Source of the DNA: Taudactylus pleione
Taxonomy: Eukaryota; Chordata; Amphibia; Anura; Myobatrachidae
DNA length: 64,000 bases
Direction of reading: 5' to 3'
NCBI GenBank assembly: GCA_031769625.1
Contig: JAUIMM010000171.1
Span: 2,108,001-2,172,000, forward strand
The notes under the pieces were generated by a model that ran no database searches, was not told where the DNA came from, and saw nothing but the letters and a program-made list of their open reading frames with translations. Within the stretch, counting starts at the first letter, position 1, and each line of letters starts with the position of its first letter. A program made the translations under genes and the position numbers. Positions 22,008 through 33,037 of this stretch are shown piece by piece.

Positions 22008-24046
22008 ATATATATACACACACAGACCAACATATATAATACACACATCATCTCCTGATTGTGTATGACTTCTCGCTAGCACTATTGTAATAGAGGAAGT
22101 TCGGGTTCTTGCTAATTAGTAATGTATATTGAAATATAGTGATCCTAATCACTGTGGCGCAGGGTATTAACCTGGGTATTTTATCATAATAACTATAGTA
22201 ATGTGAAAATGTGTGTCGTTCTGATTACTTTTTTGTTTTGACTTGTATATTGAACACCCTCTTTATAACTAGTATGTCTTTATTTATCATTCATAGGTGA
22301 ATAAAATAACTACCTACAGTGTTGCTAGGCATTTCACCCTGGCCTATATAATCAGAGTGACCAAAGGAATCTGAAACTATTAGGAATAGAACGGATTCCA
22401 ATAACCATAAAAGTCAGAAATTCTCTGCAAACAGGAGATGTTCTGGATGTGTCAAACTCCTATATTCCCTTAGATTGTAAGCTTGCGAGTGCTGGCCCTG
22501 TTCCTTCTCTGTCTGTCTTTTACTACCCAGTTTTGTATTACAATTGTGTTTTATTCCCTATTGAAAAATGCTGCAGTGTACAGTATGCTGATAATATTAA
22601 TAATAATAACTTTTCTCTATCCTTGCTAGACAGCTTAATGACATTGGGCCTGATTCTGATATTTACGTAAACCCAATGTTTGGGGGTCTGCGTATGTGCA
22701 GAACACATCCTGCGTGATAGCTCGCAGTACCGCCTTAGCCACAACATGATTGACGTGCAGCGGCGTTTGGGGGAAAAAGCAGGGATGCTGTTCAGGACCG
22801 TTGTACAAAACGGGAGCATGTAGCCCCCATTTTATAGGCATGCCAAGGCCAGTGTCTGCGTCGTCGGACACAGACTTCCCAGACCTGGCTCAGGGGTTCC
22901 GTCTGCCAGGCAGGGTTAAGCTTCAGCTTATGCAGCCTGACCAAGGGCAGCGACAGATAGTCGCGATGGTGATCCGAAGATATTTAGAAAGATGTGAGTT
23001 GCTGACAGATTTGTTAATTACATTTATTGATTTTGACAAAAGGGATCTGCCGTTCACCAATATGCATATTGCCCATGTAACAATTAATACTCAAATTATA
23101 CACAGCCTGATTCTGAGATGCACACAAGTCCGAATGTGGACATATTTTCTGACTTTTAGCAAACTGCACATGCGTCACAGTCATTATATGCAACGTAGAG
23201 CATGTACAAACAATTCTGAGTCGTACTCATCGCAATCGCTTCTCGCCAGTGGATGAATGGGTGTTACTATTCTGCAATGGGGCGTTTGCATGTACACTAA
23301 TAGAAGCTTGTTGTGGGCATGTAGATAGAGTTGGGGCCCGTTCTTAATTCCGCATATGCAGAGTGCACAGTATTTTCAGTCGCATCTTCTGCACCAAGCA
23401 TGGGGTATAAGCGCTGATACTAGTGATGACAGCTGCTCTTATGGCTGTGGGCCGGGGGCAATGCTGATACGGGCAATGATTAACCGATTCATGGCGGCGC
23501 CTGTAATTCTATCCGCATTACACATGACTGAAGTACAGTGTGTATAAATCTTATATACACATATTCTGGAAATGTATACAAGTCACACTGCACTGCCAAA
23601 AGGAGTGCAAGTGCTTGCGCAGAGGTATTAATGACAGTGCAACTTTATATTTTCTATACTATATCAGCTCTAGAGGGGATTATGGGTACCTGTGATAACT
23701 AAGTATATTAAATGAGATACAGTAGAACAGCAAGAAATAGAAAAAGTAGCAGAATCCGGCTTCAAATAGTTTTGTATTATAAAGCTTTTATAAAAAATAG
23801 TTTGTTTAGCCGTTATTTGCCTGGCTTCAGTTAACCTTTAACATATACATTAATTTTTTTTGTAGAGCTTCTAATGCAGAAAAACTGAATTTATGTTGAT
23901 CTGTTACTTCCTGAATATCTTGAAATAACTGTTCCTGCCGATAATATTTTAGAGGAAGTCAGTTTCTGCCATCTTGCACTATGGGTTATCATTATGAACA
24001 ACATGTTACAGTATCTCAGGACACATGTCTGTCTCTGTGGTTACAG
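19314..24046. other. Long intronic stretch with eroded repeats and microsatellites
   Basis: 19745-20100 and 27053-27340 share wording (CTGATTCACTACC/ATCGCAG blocks, CAGGAAGTGCC, GTGGGTGGT), so both are copies of one eroded GGGCCTGA-type element. 21189-21572 starts GGGCCTGATTCAGAGATG and ends CTGAATCAGGCCC, a probable foldback element. 21910-22025 is a (TA/TG/CA)n microsatellite. 22466-22615 matches a common 3' tail (TTAGATTGTAAGCTTGCGAG ... AATAATAATAA), also partly present at 30060-30175. 22646-23540 contains two GCCTGATTCTGA starts of further eroded elements. 20240-21130 looks unique. The final bases CTGTGGTTACAG form the next 3' splice site. Confidence 0.45.
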
Positions 24047-24159
24047 GACGAACAAATTGAAAGAGAACGAACATCGCAAAACATCGATGGAGGCTGCTGT
24101 GCCTTAGCGGCTATCTGTCTGATGGGCAAACTGTTTGTAGCCAACGCTGGTGACAGCAG
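24047..24159 (+). CDS. ppm1j: ppm1j internal exon: GGCCAL...GDSR segment
   Basis: The exon encodes DEQIERERTSQNIDGGCCAL, then ICLMGKLFVANAGDSR. ANAGDSR is the highly conserved PP2C strand-turn motif that packs against the metal site. The GGCC pair, rather than GGCT, is the PPM1J-like variant. The exon begins at a codon boundary after TTACAG and ends two bases into the Arg codon at AG|GTACA (24160). That codon is completed by the first base of the exon at 28404. Confidence 0.92.
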
Positions 24160-25080
24160 GTACAATTTATCTCTGGAGAACATGATAATTGATAGAGTTG
24201 ATGTATCAAGCAGTGAAAAGACTGGAGAGGTTGCCTATAGCTACCAATTAGAACAGAGGTAGCATTTATCAGGTGCATTCTATATAATGATAGAAAATGA
24301 TACCTGATAGCAATTACCTCACTGGTCCACTTCCACGCTCATTTCACTGCTTTATACATTAACCCATAATGTAATGTGATTAACTAGATGTGAGCCACAA
24401 TATTGCATTCCACCACCATGCCAGCATGTGTTCATTAATCACATGATCAGTTCACTAAGTTCATGATGAGGTGGTACTGTATACACATGATGCCTAAAGG
24501 CCCCTAGGTTATGTTAACTTAATCTCTGACACTTGTCTATATATTCTATTGATACATAATTCTTATTCATTGTGTTCTTCATTTGGCTGCAAAATGTTGC
24601 ACAATTCCATTGTGGAATTTGATCTTAATGGACTAAAAGGATTTGCTTTTCTTACTAAGGGCTCCATTTACTAATGAAATATAACCCCTTTAGCGCCACC
24701 TTTCTGCATTTAATAAAAAGCGCTAATCTAAGATTACCGCTGTTTTCACAGCATCGCTCTCACCATCTTTTAGATGGCGAGAATGATGCAGGCCCCATTG
24801 CTGGCAAAGGAGACCCGGCGGTGCCTTTCCGGCTTCAGCGAAGCCTTCCAGGCACTGCCTGGTCCCTGTGTCATGCACAGACTGACCGTTGCGCATGCGC
24901 ATAACACTGGAGCCCCGTTGCTGGCAGCTTTAGGCTGCCAGCAGCCCAGCGCAGGACCTCGCCGGAGTGGGTAAGCATTAATAAATACTAGTGGCATTTT
25001 CGTTTGTATCACAATGATACTAAACGAAAATTGCCGCTGGTATTTTCGTTCGTCTATTAATGGGGCCCTAAATATTAAGA
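24160..25080. other. ppm1j intron, nothing firmly assigned
   Basis: 24660-25070 starts GGGCTCCATTTACTAATGAA and ends TCTATTAATGGGGCCC, weakly inverted ends that suggest an old foldback element of about 410 bp. The rest is unremarkable AT-rich sequence. Confidence 0.4.
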
Positions 25081-25276
25081 GGCCTATTTATCAACGAGTT
25101 TTATCAATGAGTGATAAAACTCGTTGCGTATGATAAATGGTGCTCCAGCCATTCCGCTCCCAATTGTCATCTGTTTGAAAACTGACAGTTGGGAGCTGAT
25201 TGGCTGGAGCACCATTTATCAAAAGGCAACGCGTTCTATCACTCGTGAGTGATAAAACTTGTTGATAAATGAGGCC
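25081..25276. mobile_element. Palindromic MITE ('TTATCAACGAGTTTTATCA' family)
   Basis: The left end GGCCTATTTATCAACGAGTT is mirrored by AACTTGTTGATAAATGAGGCC on the right (20-base core). ATAAATGGTGCTCCAGCC is mirrored by GGCTGGAGCACCATTTAT. Almost the whole length can fold into one hairpin. No coding. Confidence 0.75.
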
Positions 25277-25395
25277 ATAAATTAAATATCTTTATAGAAT
25301 ATTCAAAAATTGGGAAAATGTATCATTTTGTGATAGACTTATTAATGCAGCTCTTCATGATAAAAGAAGTAAAGAACTTGTGATCTTTCAACTCC

Positions 25396-25450
25396 AGATT
25401 GTAATAGGTCAGATTGTAATAGGTCAGATTGTAATAGGTCAGATTGTAAT
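25396..25450. repeat. 15-bp tandem repeat, 3.7 copies
   Basis: The unit AGATTGTAATAGGTC repeats at 25396, 25411 and 25426, with a partial unit at 25441-25450. The copies are identical, so the expansion is recent. Confidence 0.9.
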
Positions 25451-25487
25451 GAGTTGTCCACTGTTTCAGCACATATCTTGGAACCTT

Positions 25488-26086
25488 GGCCCTCATTCAG
25501 AGCCACTCGCTAGCGGCAGTACGCTCGTTCCGAGCGATGTTCGCACATCTGCGCATGCGTACGGTTTTTAGTACGCATGCGCGAACCAGTCAGTGCGGCC
25601 GAAAATCGTTGGTACGCAATATAGCGAGGGCCTGCTATTTTGAGTGACAGAATGAGGCATATGTGGGTGGTAACAGGGGAAGGTGCTTGAAAACGGGGAG
25701 TGGAGATCCGAACGCAGGCGTGCTTAAAGGTCAAAACGGGCGTTTTAAGGGAGTGCATAATTAATACAGCAGCGTCATTGACCACGTCACTTGGTTTTTT
25801 TTAACTCAGAACTGCTCGCAAAATAGCAGTTGAAAACACCAACCACAAGAATAGCGAGCAGTTCATACGCTGTACGATGTACTCGATTAATCTAATAAAT
25901 AGCGGACATGACGTATGGTGCGTGCGGCCAGGGGGCGTTTTTATAAAAAAAACGAGCGTATGTTTTGCTCGCTCGTTCAGACTTAGAGGTGGGAACAGAC
26001 TGCAATTTGCGAACGGATCATTTGAATAGCCACCCCTTGTTTTTGAACGAACGACCACAAATAGCGAACGGCTCTGAATCAGGCCC
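25488..26086. mobile_element. ~600-bp foldback element, family B copy 2
   Basis: It starts GGCCCTCATTCAGAGCCACT and ends with inverted GGCTCTGAATCAGGCCC, with CTT on both sides. It has the same TGCGCATGCGTACGGTTTTT hairpin and the same internal order as copies 1 and 3. An open frame of about 90 codons on the minus strand recurs in all three copies but also contains stops, so I do not call it a gene. Confidence 0.8.
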
Positions 26087-26329
26087 CTTGTTACTTGAAG
26101 CCAAGAGCCATGTTGTGCTATTGACCAGAAAGCAGCTTAGGCAGGCTACCCTGTCCTATTCAGTAGATCTGAAGATTTTTTTTTTTTAGTAAGTACCATG
26201 GTGTGCCATGGTCCAGGAGAGAATTTACGCATAATTGTCCTGTAGGTGGGGTAGGTCAAAGAAACATGTGTCCATCACTTTACTGTACATGAGGGTAGGG
26301 TGTTCAGCACACGGGTTGGGTACAGGATG

Positions 26330-26662
26330 GCAGCGTTCGCGATCCCGGCAGTCAGCCCTGATGCTGGCATCCTGACTAGGTTACCATCCTGATGGCTATA
26401 GGTAAGTATCCTAATCCCTACCCCTAACCCTCCCCGATGCCTAAACCTAACCCCCCCCCCCCAAGTGCCTAAACCTAACCCTCCCCCCTTAGTGCCTAAC
26501 CCACCCTCCAACCTTTCTAATTACCTTTGGGGTTCCGGCGGTTGGCATGCCGTCTGTGGTATTCCGATAAGTGTCGGTATTCCGGTGTCGGCATTCTGAC
26601 CGCCATAATTGGCATTCTGACCGCCGGAATCCTTGCTGTCGGGACATTAAACGTATCCCGAT
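26330..26662. mobile_element. G-rich telomere-like element, copy (C-rich strand shown)
   Basis: It contains CCTAACCCTCCCC and CCTAAACCTAACC phrases plus the GGCATTCTGACCGCC and CCGTCTGTGGTATTCCG end motifs of this family. The borders are approximate and the element is probably truncated. Confidence 0.5.
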
Positions 26663-26845
26663 CTCGAGCACACACACCTCAGCAGTTTCCTGTCTGGGGA
26701 GGAATGCAGGGCAGTCAAGCACACACCGAAATACACATGCAGTGATTCAGGGTGAGAGCTGTCCCAAACACTTCTCTAAGCTTCCTACAGGACGACTGCT
26801 GTTATTCAGTTTACCAGCCTCAGTTGTGCTGTTATGCAAGACCTT

Positions 26846-27023
26846 GGGTATATTTACTTGATTGCGGGTTTTTAGAAGTGGAGAAGTTGCCCATAGCAAC
26901 CAAACAGATTCTAGCTATTATCTTCGATCTAGAAGGTGCTAGATAAATGTTAAGTAGAATCTGATTGGTTTGTATGGGCAACATCTCCAATTCTAAAAAC
27001 CCATACTTTAGTAAATATTCCCC
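26846..27023. mobile_element. Palindromic MITE ('AGAAGTGGAGATGTT' family)
   Basis: GGGTATATTTACTTGATTGC is mirrored by AGTAAATATTCCCC. AGAAGTGGAGAAGTTGCCCA is mirrored by GGGCAACATCTCCAATTCT. The CCAAACAGATTCTAGC and AGAATCTGATTGG pair is as in its relatives. Confidence 0.75.
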
Positions 27024-27052
27024 TTATGTCTCGGTTTGTGAGGAACTGTGGG

Positions 27053-27345
27053 CCTGATTCACTACCGAACGCAACTGCAATTATGCACTCAATCAGACGA
27101 TTGTTGCAATCTGTGCATGCGTATGCAGTGTGCGAACTGGCCACTGCGATCGGGACTGCGATTGCAGTGAACCACGCAGACCCATCGCAGAGTGGTTGAC
27201 AGGAAGTGCCGTTTGTGGGTGGTGACGGGGAGATAGGTTGGCGAAACACAGGTGTGCCAGTGTGTTTAAACGCTGTTGCAGGGACGTGCATAAATCAGCC
27301 ACTGCGATGCCGGATGCAGCCTGTGGACTCATAGCGTGCAATGAA
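27053..27345. repeat. Eroded GGGCCTGATTCA-type element
   Basis: It begins GGGCCTGATTCACTACCGAA and shares about 150 bp with 19745-19920 (words ATCGCAGAG and CAGGAAGTGCC, and a GTGGGTGGT block). The right end is not visible. Confidence 0.45.
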
Positions 27346-27465
27346 GTTATCAATTTCTAAGTAAGGTCAGAGCTTGTGCAAGTGTGCATGAGGCTGCGAA
27401 AGTACTCTATTGTACTGTTGCTTTCGCAGTCTTGCTAAACATTACGGATGTGAGTAAGGTAAGGT

Positions 27466-27730
27466 GGGCGTCCTTATGTTGTGCCTAACCCCCTCCACAA
27501 AACCTAACGCTAACCCCGCTATGCTATCTAAACCTAACCTTCCCCTCCCGCAGCTAACACTAAGGGCACCCCGGACTGACCTTGTTCGGGTTGGTGTCCT
27601 TCTGTGTTCCGGCGTCGGAATTAAGGTAGGCGTTGGTATTTCGATTCCTATCTTAAGTCCCGTGTCTGACTTTCAGCGTCGGGATTGACCCCGGCGGGAT
27701 CGTGGCCTCCGGTCTCATAACTACATCCCA
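27466..27730. mobile_element. G-rich telomere-like element, reverse copy
   Basis: CCTAACCCCCTCC and CTAAACCTAACCTTCCC phrases lead to CGGTCTCATAACTACATCCC, the inverted start motif of this family. It is truncated on its other side. Confidence 0.55.
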
Positions 27731-28403
27731 AAATAAGTGTAGGAAATTATCAGTAAACTTTAAAATATCATTTTTTTTATACAAAAAATATTATTACAAT
27801 GATGAAACAGATGGAAAGCCCCTGCAAATCTGTTTCCTCACGTCCTAGGGCCTAGCCACAAATCTAGGCCTGCAGCTATGCGTGTGTAAGACCTGTGCAT
27901 AATGAAACTCATTGTAGGGATGCATTTTTCCTGGTTTGTAAATGAGGTCGATTAATTTATTGACATCTATAGGTTCCCTTGATTAACCCAGCAAGAAGAG
28001 TCCTACAAAGCATGTGTTATTTTAAAGTAAAATATTCCTTTAATGATAAGAGATGTAAATCTCCCAGACTCCCAGCTATCTGAAAGGTGTGAGTGCCACA
28101 ATCTGGCTGTCTAATTTGATTATTTGTATTCCTATTTATCATCAAATACTTGAAAAATGTCATGTTACACAAGCATATAAGAATCACCTGTGGAGCAGCT
28201 GCTGAAAGAATTGTCAAATTATTGCCACTTTTCAGTGCAGAAGTAATATTTTCCTTTTATCAGTCTGAAAGCCGGATATATTTATAAAAAATAAGATAGA
28301 AATATGTTTTGATGTTCTTTCAGTATTACTATATACAGTAAGCTTTCTTCAGTGCAGTGCTTTATTTGTGTGACCTTTATTTTCTGATTTTTTTTGATTG
28401 CAG
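27731..28403. other. ppm1j intron end, nothing recognised
   Basis: AT-rich sequence without pairable ends. It ends with the pyrimidine-rich 3' splice site TTTTTTTTGATTGCAG. Confidence 0.45.
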
Positions 28404-28488
28404 AGCTATAATCATCGGACAGGGGAAAACCATTGCGATGTCACATGAGTTCACTCCGGAAACTGAAAGACAGAGGCTGCAGTTCTTG
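28404..28488 (+). CDS. ppm1j: ppm1j internal exon: EFTPETERQRLQ segment
   Basis: The exon completes the Arg codon of GDSR and encodes AIIIGQGKTIAMSHEFTPET followed by ERQRLQFL. The phrase FTPETERQRLQ is a signature of the PPM1H/J/M subgroup, absent from other PP2C phosphatases. The borders are GCAG|A at 28404 and TTG|GTAAGAA at 28489, and the exon ends at a codon boundary. A foldback element begins only about 11 bases after the donor, leaving GTAAGA intact. Confidence 0.92.
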
Positions 28489-28499
28489 GTAAGAACGCA

Positions 28500-29098
28500 G
28501 GGCCTGATTCAGAGCCGCTTGTAAGCGGCCGCTCGTTCGCTCCGAGCGATGTTCGCACAACTGCGCATGCGTATGGGTTGTAATACGCATGTGCGAACCA
28601 GTCATTGCGGTCAGAAATTGTGTGCTCGCAAAATAGCGAATGCCTGCTAATTTGAGTGACAGAATGAGGCGTTTGTGGGTGGTAACAGGGGAAGGTGCTT
28701 GAAAACGGGGAGTGGAGATCCGAACGCAGGCATGCCAAAAGGTCAAAACGGGCATGTTATGGGTGTGCATAATTAACAAAGCAGCGTCATCGACCATGTC
28801 ACTTGGTTGTCTTTTAGCCTGAACTGCTCGCATGATTTCGGTAGGAAAATGCTACCACAAGCACTGCGAGCAGCTCATACGCCTTTCGATGTACTCGATT
28901 AATCTAATAAATAGCGGAGATGACGTAGGATGCAAGCGGCCAGGGGGCATTTTTTAAAAAATAGCGAGCGCATGTTTCGTTCGCTCGTTCAGACATAGAG
29001 GCGTCAACAGACCGCAAAGCGCGAGCACTCTATTTAAATATCCGGCCCCTTTTTCTGAACGAGCGAGCGCAAATAGCGTCCGGCTCTGAATCAGGCCC
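28500..29098. mobile_element. ~600-bp foldback element, family B copy 3
   Basis: It starts GGGCCTGATTCAGAGCCGCT and ends with inverted CGGCTCTGAATCAGGCCC. It has the same internal order as copies 1 and 2, with TGCGCATGCGTATGGGTTGT pairing with TACGCATGTGCG. It begins 11 bases inside the intron, just past the donor site of the exon 28404-28488. Confidence 0.8.
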
Positions 29099-29213
29099 AC
29101 AATGTGCTCACTCACCATTTAAAATCATAATGTTTCATCTCATTAGTGAGCATATCAGTTATGTCATAGTTTCCTAGTTTTACACATTTTTGTACTATTT
29201 CTCAAAGCATTAA

Positions 29214-29798
29214 GGAGCTCATTCAGACCCGCTCACTAGATGCGTTCGCTTGCTCGGTGTATGCAAATTTGTGAAGGCAGACGATCTCACGGCAAGGCAT
29301 AAGCACGCCCACTATGTCTTGGCGTGCAATCGTTTTGTGTATGCAGACGCCCACCAGCCTGTCTTAAGACACCCACTTGCGCACGTCATCTCCAGGAAGT
29401 GTATGCAACCAGCGGTACATCAGATGCGATCACAGCGCTTGTGGCAGACCATACCCTACCGCAAGCATTGCGAGCACTTCAGTGTCAAACAAGTTTAGTG
29501 ACGTGTACTATGACGCTGCCTCTTAATTATGCACACCTCTGAAACGGTGTTGAGATGGATGCTCAGGCACGCCTGCATTCGCATCTCCCCTCCACCGTCT
29601 CTAGCAGCCAGCCCCTGTCACCACCCACAAATGGCTTCTCCTGTCACTCACCCTGCTGGGCAGTCTATGCGCAGCGAGCGAACGCTCCCCGATCTCTCGC
29701 TGTGGGTCGCGCACACGGACTGCGATGCATGCGCACAATGCGAACCATCGCCAACTATGAACAAAGCTCATTTTAGCGAGCGGGTCTGATTCAGGTCC
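29214..29798. mobile_element. Harbinger-like foldback element related to family B
   Basis: The ends are GGAGCTCATTCAGACCCGCT on the left and, inverted on the right, GGACCTGAATCAGACCCGCT, flanked by perfect TAA (29211-29213 and 29799-29801). It shares the GGTAACAGGG/CACCACCCACAAATGGC type blocks with family B in the opposite orientation. The TAA duplication supports PIF/Harbinger-type mobilisation for the whole family. Confidence 0.75.
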
Positions 29799-29801
29799 TA
29801 A

Positions 29802-30457
29802 GTTTGTCTCAATACAGCAAGACATGTATCTTAAAATAAAAACAAGGCTCTCATATTTTTCAATTACACAGCTATGACTGCAGTCACATGCAAGAGGCAG
29901 TAAAGCCTGTTAGTTTTGTTTTCTTTTGTTCTCTAATTTTCATTGAGTACCGATACATAACATACAACTTATTGTCAACAGTGAACATCTCAAGTGGCAA
30001 GCCGTAAAGTATGTTAGTCTATGCCAGATTTAGGCAATCTGCAAACTATAAATACCAGCATCATCTGCAACTATATATCTGTCTGTTATTACCCAGTTTT
30101 GTTCTGTTAATGTTTACAATTGTAAAGCACAACGGAATATGCTGCGCTATATAAGAAACTGTTAATAAATAAACTAAAGTCCTAAAAAACCTTGCAATCC
30201 AGATATTGTGTAAGTTTTAAGAATTGTGTATGGCATGCTGCATCTTTTAGTTGCACAACAGATTGCTAACTATAGGCTGCCCACAACTGTTATAGGTGCA
30301 TGAGTGAGCAGTCCGCATTCTGTAGCAAAACATTGTAGGCTATGTGAGGCTGCAAGTCTGAATACTTGTATCTAATTGTGTACTAGCAACTATGTTTGGC
30401 ATTGCTGCCATGAGAAGGGGGTACCCTCTCTCCTCCCATATAACACTCTCCCTCCCC

Positions 30458-30497
<40 letters not shown>

Positions 30498-30565
30498 GAT
30501 TTTCAAAAAAAGTTGTAAATAGCTGGTGCCCTCCTAGGTATCCACAGCAAGGATCCAACATATAG
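29802..30565. other. Intronic sequence with an eroded 3' tail repeat and an (AT)n tract
   Basis: 30060-30175 resembles the tail repeat at 22466-22615 (TCTGTTATTACCCAGTTTTG ... GCTGCGCTATATAAG). 30460-30492 is an (AT)n microsatellite. The rest is unassigned. Confidence 0.45.
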
Positions 30566-30761
30566 CAGAGAATTGCAGGCGGCACTCAGGAACAATAAAC
30601 ACCAGTACACAGCAGGTTACAAAATGTCAAAGTTTCAAGACTTGAATGGTCTCGTCATCAGGATCCTGATGACGAGACCATTCAAGTCTTGAAACTTTGA
30701 CATTTTGTAACCAGCTGTGTACTGGTGTTTATTGTTCCTGAGTGCTGCCTGCAATTCTCTG
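30566..30761. repeat. Symmetrical inverted repeat, 98-bp arms without spacer
   Basis: The arms 30566-30663 and 30664-30761 are reverse complements with only a few mismatches (two noticed) and no length difference; the centre is TCAGGATCCTGA. Each arm contains CTGATGACGAGACC ... TTGAAAC, the type of motif found near the ends of Penelope-like elements. It probably represents two head-to-head retroelement ends. Confidence 0.8.
30665..30695 (+). ncRNA. Hammerhead-like motif (also present in inverse on the other arm)
   Basis: CTGATGA is followed by a short hairpin GAGAC-cattcaa-GTCTT and then GAAAC. This is close to the hammerhead core CUGAUGA / stem II / GAAA, but an extra C next to the stem makes the pairing non-canonical. 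The mirrored copy lies at 30633-30662 on the minus strand. Confidence 0.3.
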
Positions 30762-30791
30762 ATTATATTATAATATAGAGAGAGAGAGAGA

Positions 30792-30851
30792 TATTGACGG
30801 GTTGAATAGATAGATATATATATATCTATCTATTCACCCCGTCACTATATC
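30792..30851. repeat. Short palindrome next to the Tc1-like element
   Basis: GACGGGTTGAATAGATAGAT is mirrored by ATCTATCTATTCACCCCGTC around a TATATATA centre. It is probably a small foldback element or a remnant. Confidence 0.6.
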
Positions 30852-30875
30852 TTTCTTGCTTTATATATCTATATA

Positions 30876-32526
30876 CAGTCAAGTGCATAAATATTGGGAC
30901 ATTGACAGAATTTTCATATTTTGGCCTCTATTCACCACCACAATGGCTTTGAAATGAAACAAACAAGATGTGCTTTAACTGTAGACTTTCAGATTTAATT
31001 TGAGGGTAATTGCATCCAAACCAGGTGAACGGTGTAGGAATTACAACGGTTTCTATATGTGCCTCCCACTTTTTAAGGGGACAAAAGTAATGGGACTATC
31101 AACTCAAAAGCTATTTCATGGACAGGTGTGGGCTATTCCCTCGTTATTTCATTATCAATTAAGCAGGTAAAAGGTCTGGAGTTGATTCTCGGTGTGACAT
31201 TTGCATTTGGAATCAGTTGCCATCGAATCTCAATATGAGATCCAAAGAGCTGTCACTATCAGCGAAGCAAGCCATCATTAGGCTGAAAAATCAAAACAAA
31301 CCCATCAGAGAGATAGCAAAAACAGTAGGTGTGGCCAAATCAACTGTTTGGAACATTCTTAAAAAGAAAGAACGCATCGGAGAGCTCAGCAACACCAAAA
31401 GACCCGGAAGACCACGGAAAACAACTGTGGTGGATGACAGAAGAATTATTTCCCTGGTGAAGAAAAACCCCTTTGCAACAGTTGGCCAAATCAAGAACAC
31501 TCTCCAGGAGGCAGGTGTATATGTGTCAAAGTCAACAATCAAGAGAAGACTTCACAAGAGTGAATATAGAGGGTTCACCACAAGATGTAAACCATTGGTG
31601 AGCCTCAAAAACAGGAAGACCAGATTAGAGTTTGCCAAACAACATCTAAAAAAGCCATTACAGTTCTGGAACAACATCCTATGGACAGATGAGACAAAGA
31701 TCAACTTGTACCAGAGTGATGGGAAGAGAAGAGTATGGAGAAGGAAAGGAATTGCTCATGATCCAAAACATACCACCTCATCAGTGAAGCATGATGGTGG
31801 TAGTGTCATGGCATGGGCATGTATGGCTGCCAATGGAACTGGTTCCCTTGTATTTATTGATGATGTGACTGCTGACAAAAGCAGCCGAATGAATTCTGAA
31901 GTGTTTCGGGCAATATTATATGCTCATATTCAGTCAAATGCTTCAGAACTCATTGGACGGCGCTTCACAGTGTAGATGGACAATGACCCGAAGCATACTG
32001 CAAAAGCAACCAAAGAGTTTTTTAAGGCTAAAAAGTGGAATGTTATGCAATGGCCAAGTCAAACCCCTGACCTGAATCCGATTGAGCATGCATTTCACTT
32101 GATGAAGACAAAACTGAAGGGAAAATGCCCCAAGAACAAGCAGGAACTGAAGACATTTGCAGTAGAGGCCTGGCAGAACATCACCAGGGATGAAACCCAG
32201 CGTCTGGTGATGTCTATGCGTTCCAGACTTCAGGCTGTAATTGCCTGCAAAGGATTTGCAACAAAGTATTAAAAAGTGAAAGTTAGATTTAGGATTGTTT
32301 AGTTTGTCCCATTACTTTTGGCCCCTTAAAAAGTGGGAGGCACATATAGAAACCGTTGTAATTCCTACACCGTTCACCTGATTTGGATGTAATTGCCCTC
32401 AAATTAAATCTGAAAGTTTGCAGTTAAAGCACATCTTGTTTGTTTCATTTCAAAGCCATTGTGGTGGTGAATATAGGCCAAAATATGAAAATTCTGCCAA
32501 TGTCCCAATATTTATGCGCCTGACTT
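30876..32526 (+). mobile_element. Tc1-like transposon with ~230-bp terminal inverted repeats
   Basis: The ends CAGTCAAGTGCATAAATATT and, inverted on the right, AAGTCAGGCGCATAAATATT both abut TA. The repeats continue inward for about 230 bp to TTTTTAAGGGGACAAAAGTA and its complement near 32310. The single transposase frame occupies the middle. At 1651 bp and with a single stop it is the best-preserved DNA transposon in the window. Confidence 0.9.
31235..32272 (+). pseudogene. Tc1-like transposase, 345 codons, one in-frame stop
   Basis: This enzyme would cut and rejoin DNA at the element's terminal repeats. ATG at 31235 gives MRSKELSLSAKQAIIRLKNQ, the start of the paired-like double helix-turn-helix (about residues 1-110), with the linker RPGRPRK. 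The catalytic domain shows WTDE (D152), DNDPKHTAK (D249) and NPIE (E284), the DD34E spacing. TAG at 31973-31975 (codon 247) replaces the residue just before the DNDPKH motif; the frame is otherwise continuous to KGFATKY. Alternative upstream non-ATG starts at 31217 lack family support. Confidence 0.9.
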
Positions 32527-32552
32527 TATGTATGTGTGTGTGTATATGTATA

Positions 32553-32597
<45 letters not shown>

Positions 32598-32869
32598 TAT
32601 GAAATGGGACACTCACCACCTTTTATTCATCTAGAGAAAATTATCTTTAATCCATAAATACCATATCACAAAAATGTGCGGAGAATAGTCATTGTTTCGG
32701 TACTGTTGAAAACTGTCATGACCAGCCTGTTCCCATATACATTAATTTGAACCCACTGTCAGTGTGTTAGACTCAAGTGACTGATGATATGACCTGTGTG
32801 GCATGGTTTGATATGAAGTAAATCAAAACAACCTCATTGTCTGTTACACAATCTTACACTTCACACAAT
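32527..32869. other. Intronic sequence with TG/TA microsatellite
   Basis: 32530-32595 is a (TG/TA)n tract. The remainder shows nothing recognisable. Confidence 0.5.
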
Positions 32870-33037
32870 GGAGTATATTTACTAAAGTGCAGGTTTTTAA
32901 AATTGGAGATGTTGCAACCAATCAGATTCTACTTAACATTTATCTAGTACCTTCTAGATGATGATAGCTAAATTCTGATTGGTTGCTATGGGCAACATCT
33001 CCACATTTAAAAACCCCCACTTTAGTAAATATACCCC
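32870..33037. mobile_element. Palindromic MITE ('AGAAGTGGAGATGTT' family)
   Basis: GGAGTATATTTACTAAAGTG is mirrored by CACTTTAGTAAATATACCCC. The CCAATCAGATTCTACTTAAC and CTGATTGGTTGCTATGGGC pairing is as in its relatives. Confidence 0.75.

Noticed and set aside
25396..25450. Short regular repeats that might look like a CRISPR array
   Set aside because: Units are directly adjacent with no unique spacers, and the context is a vertebrate intron.
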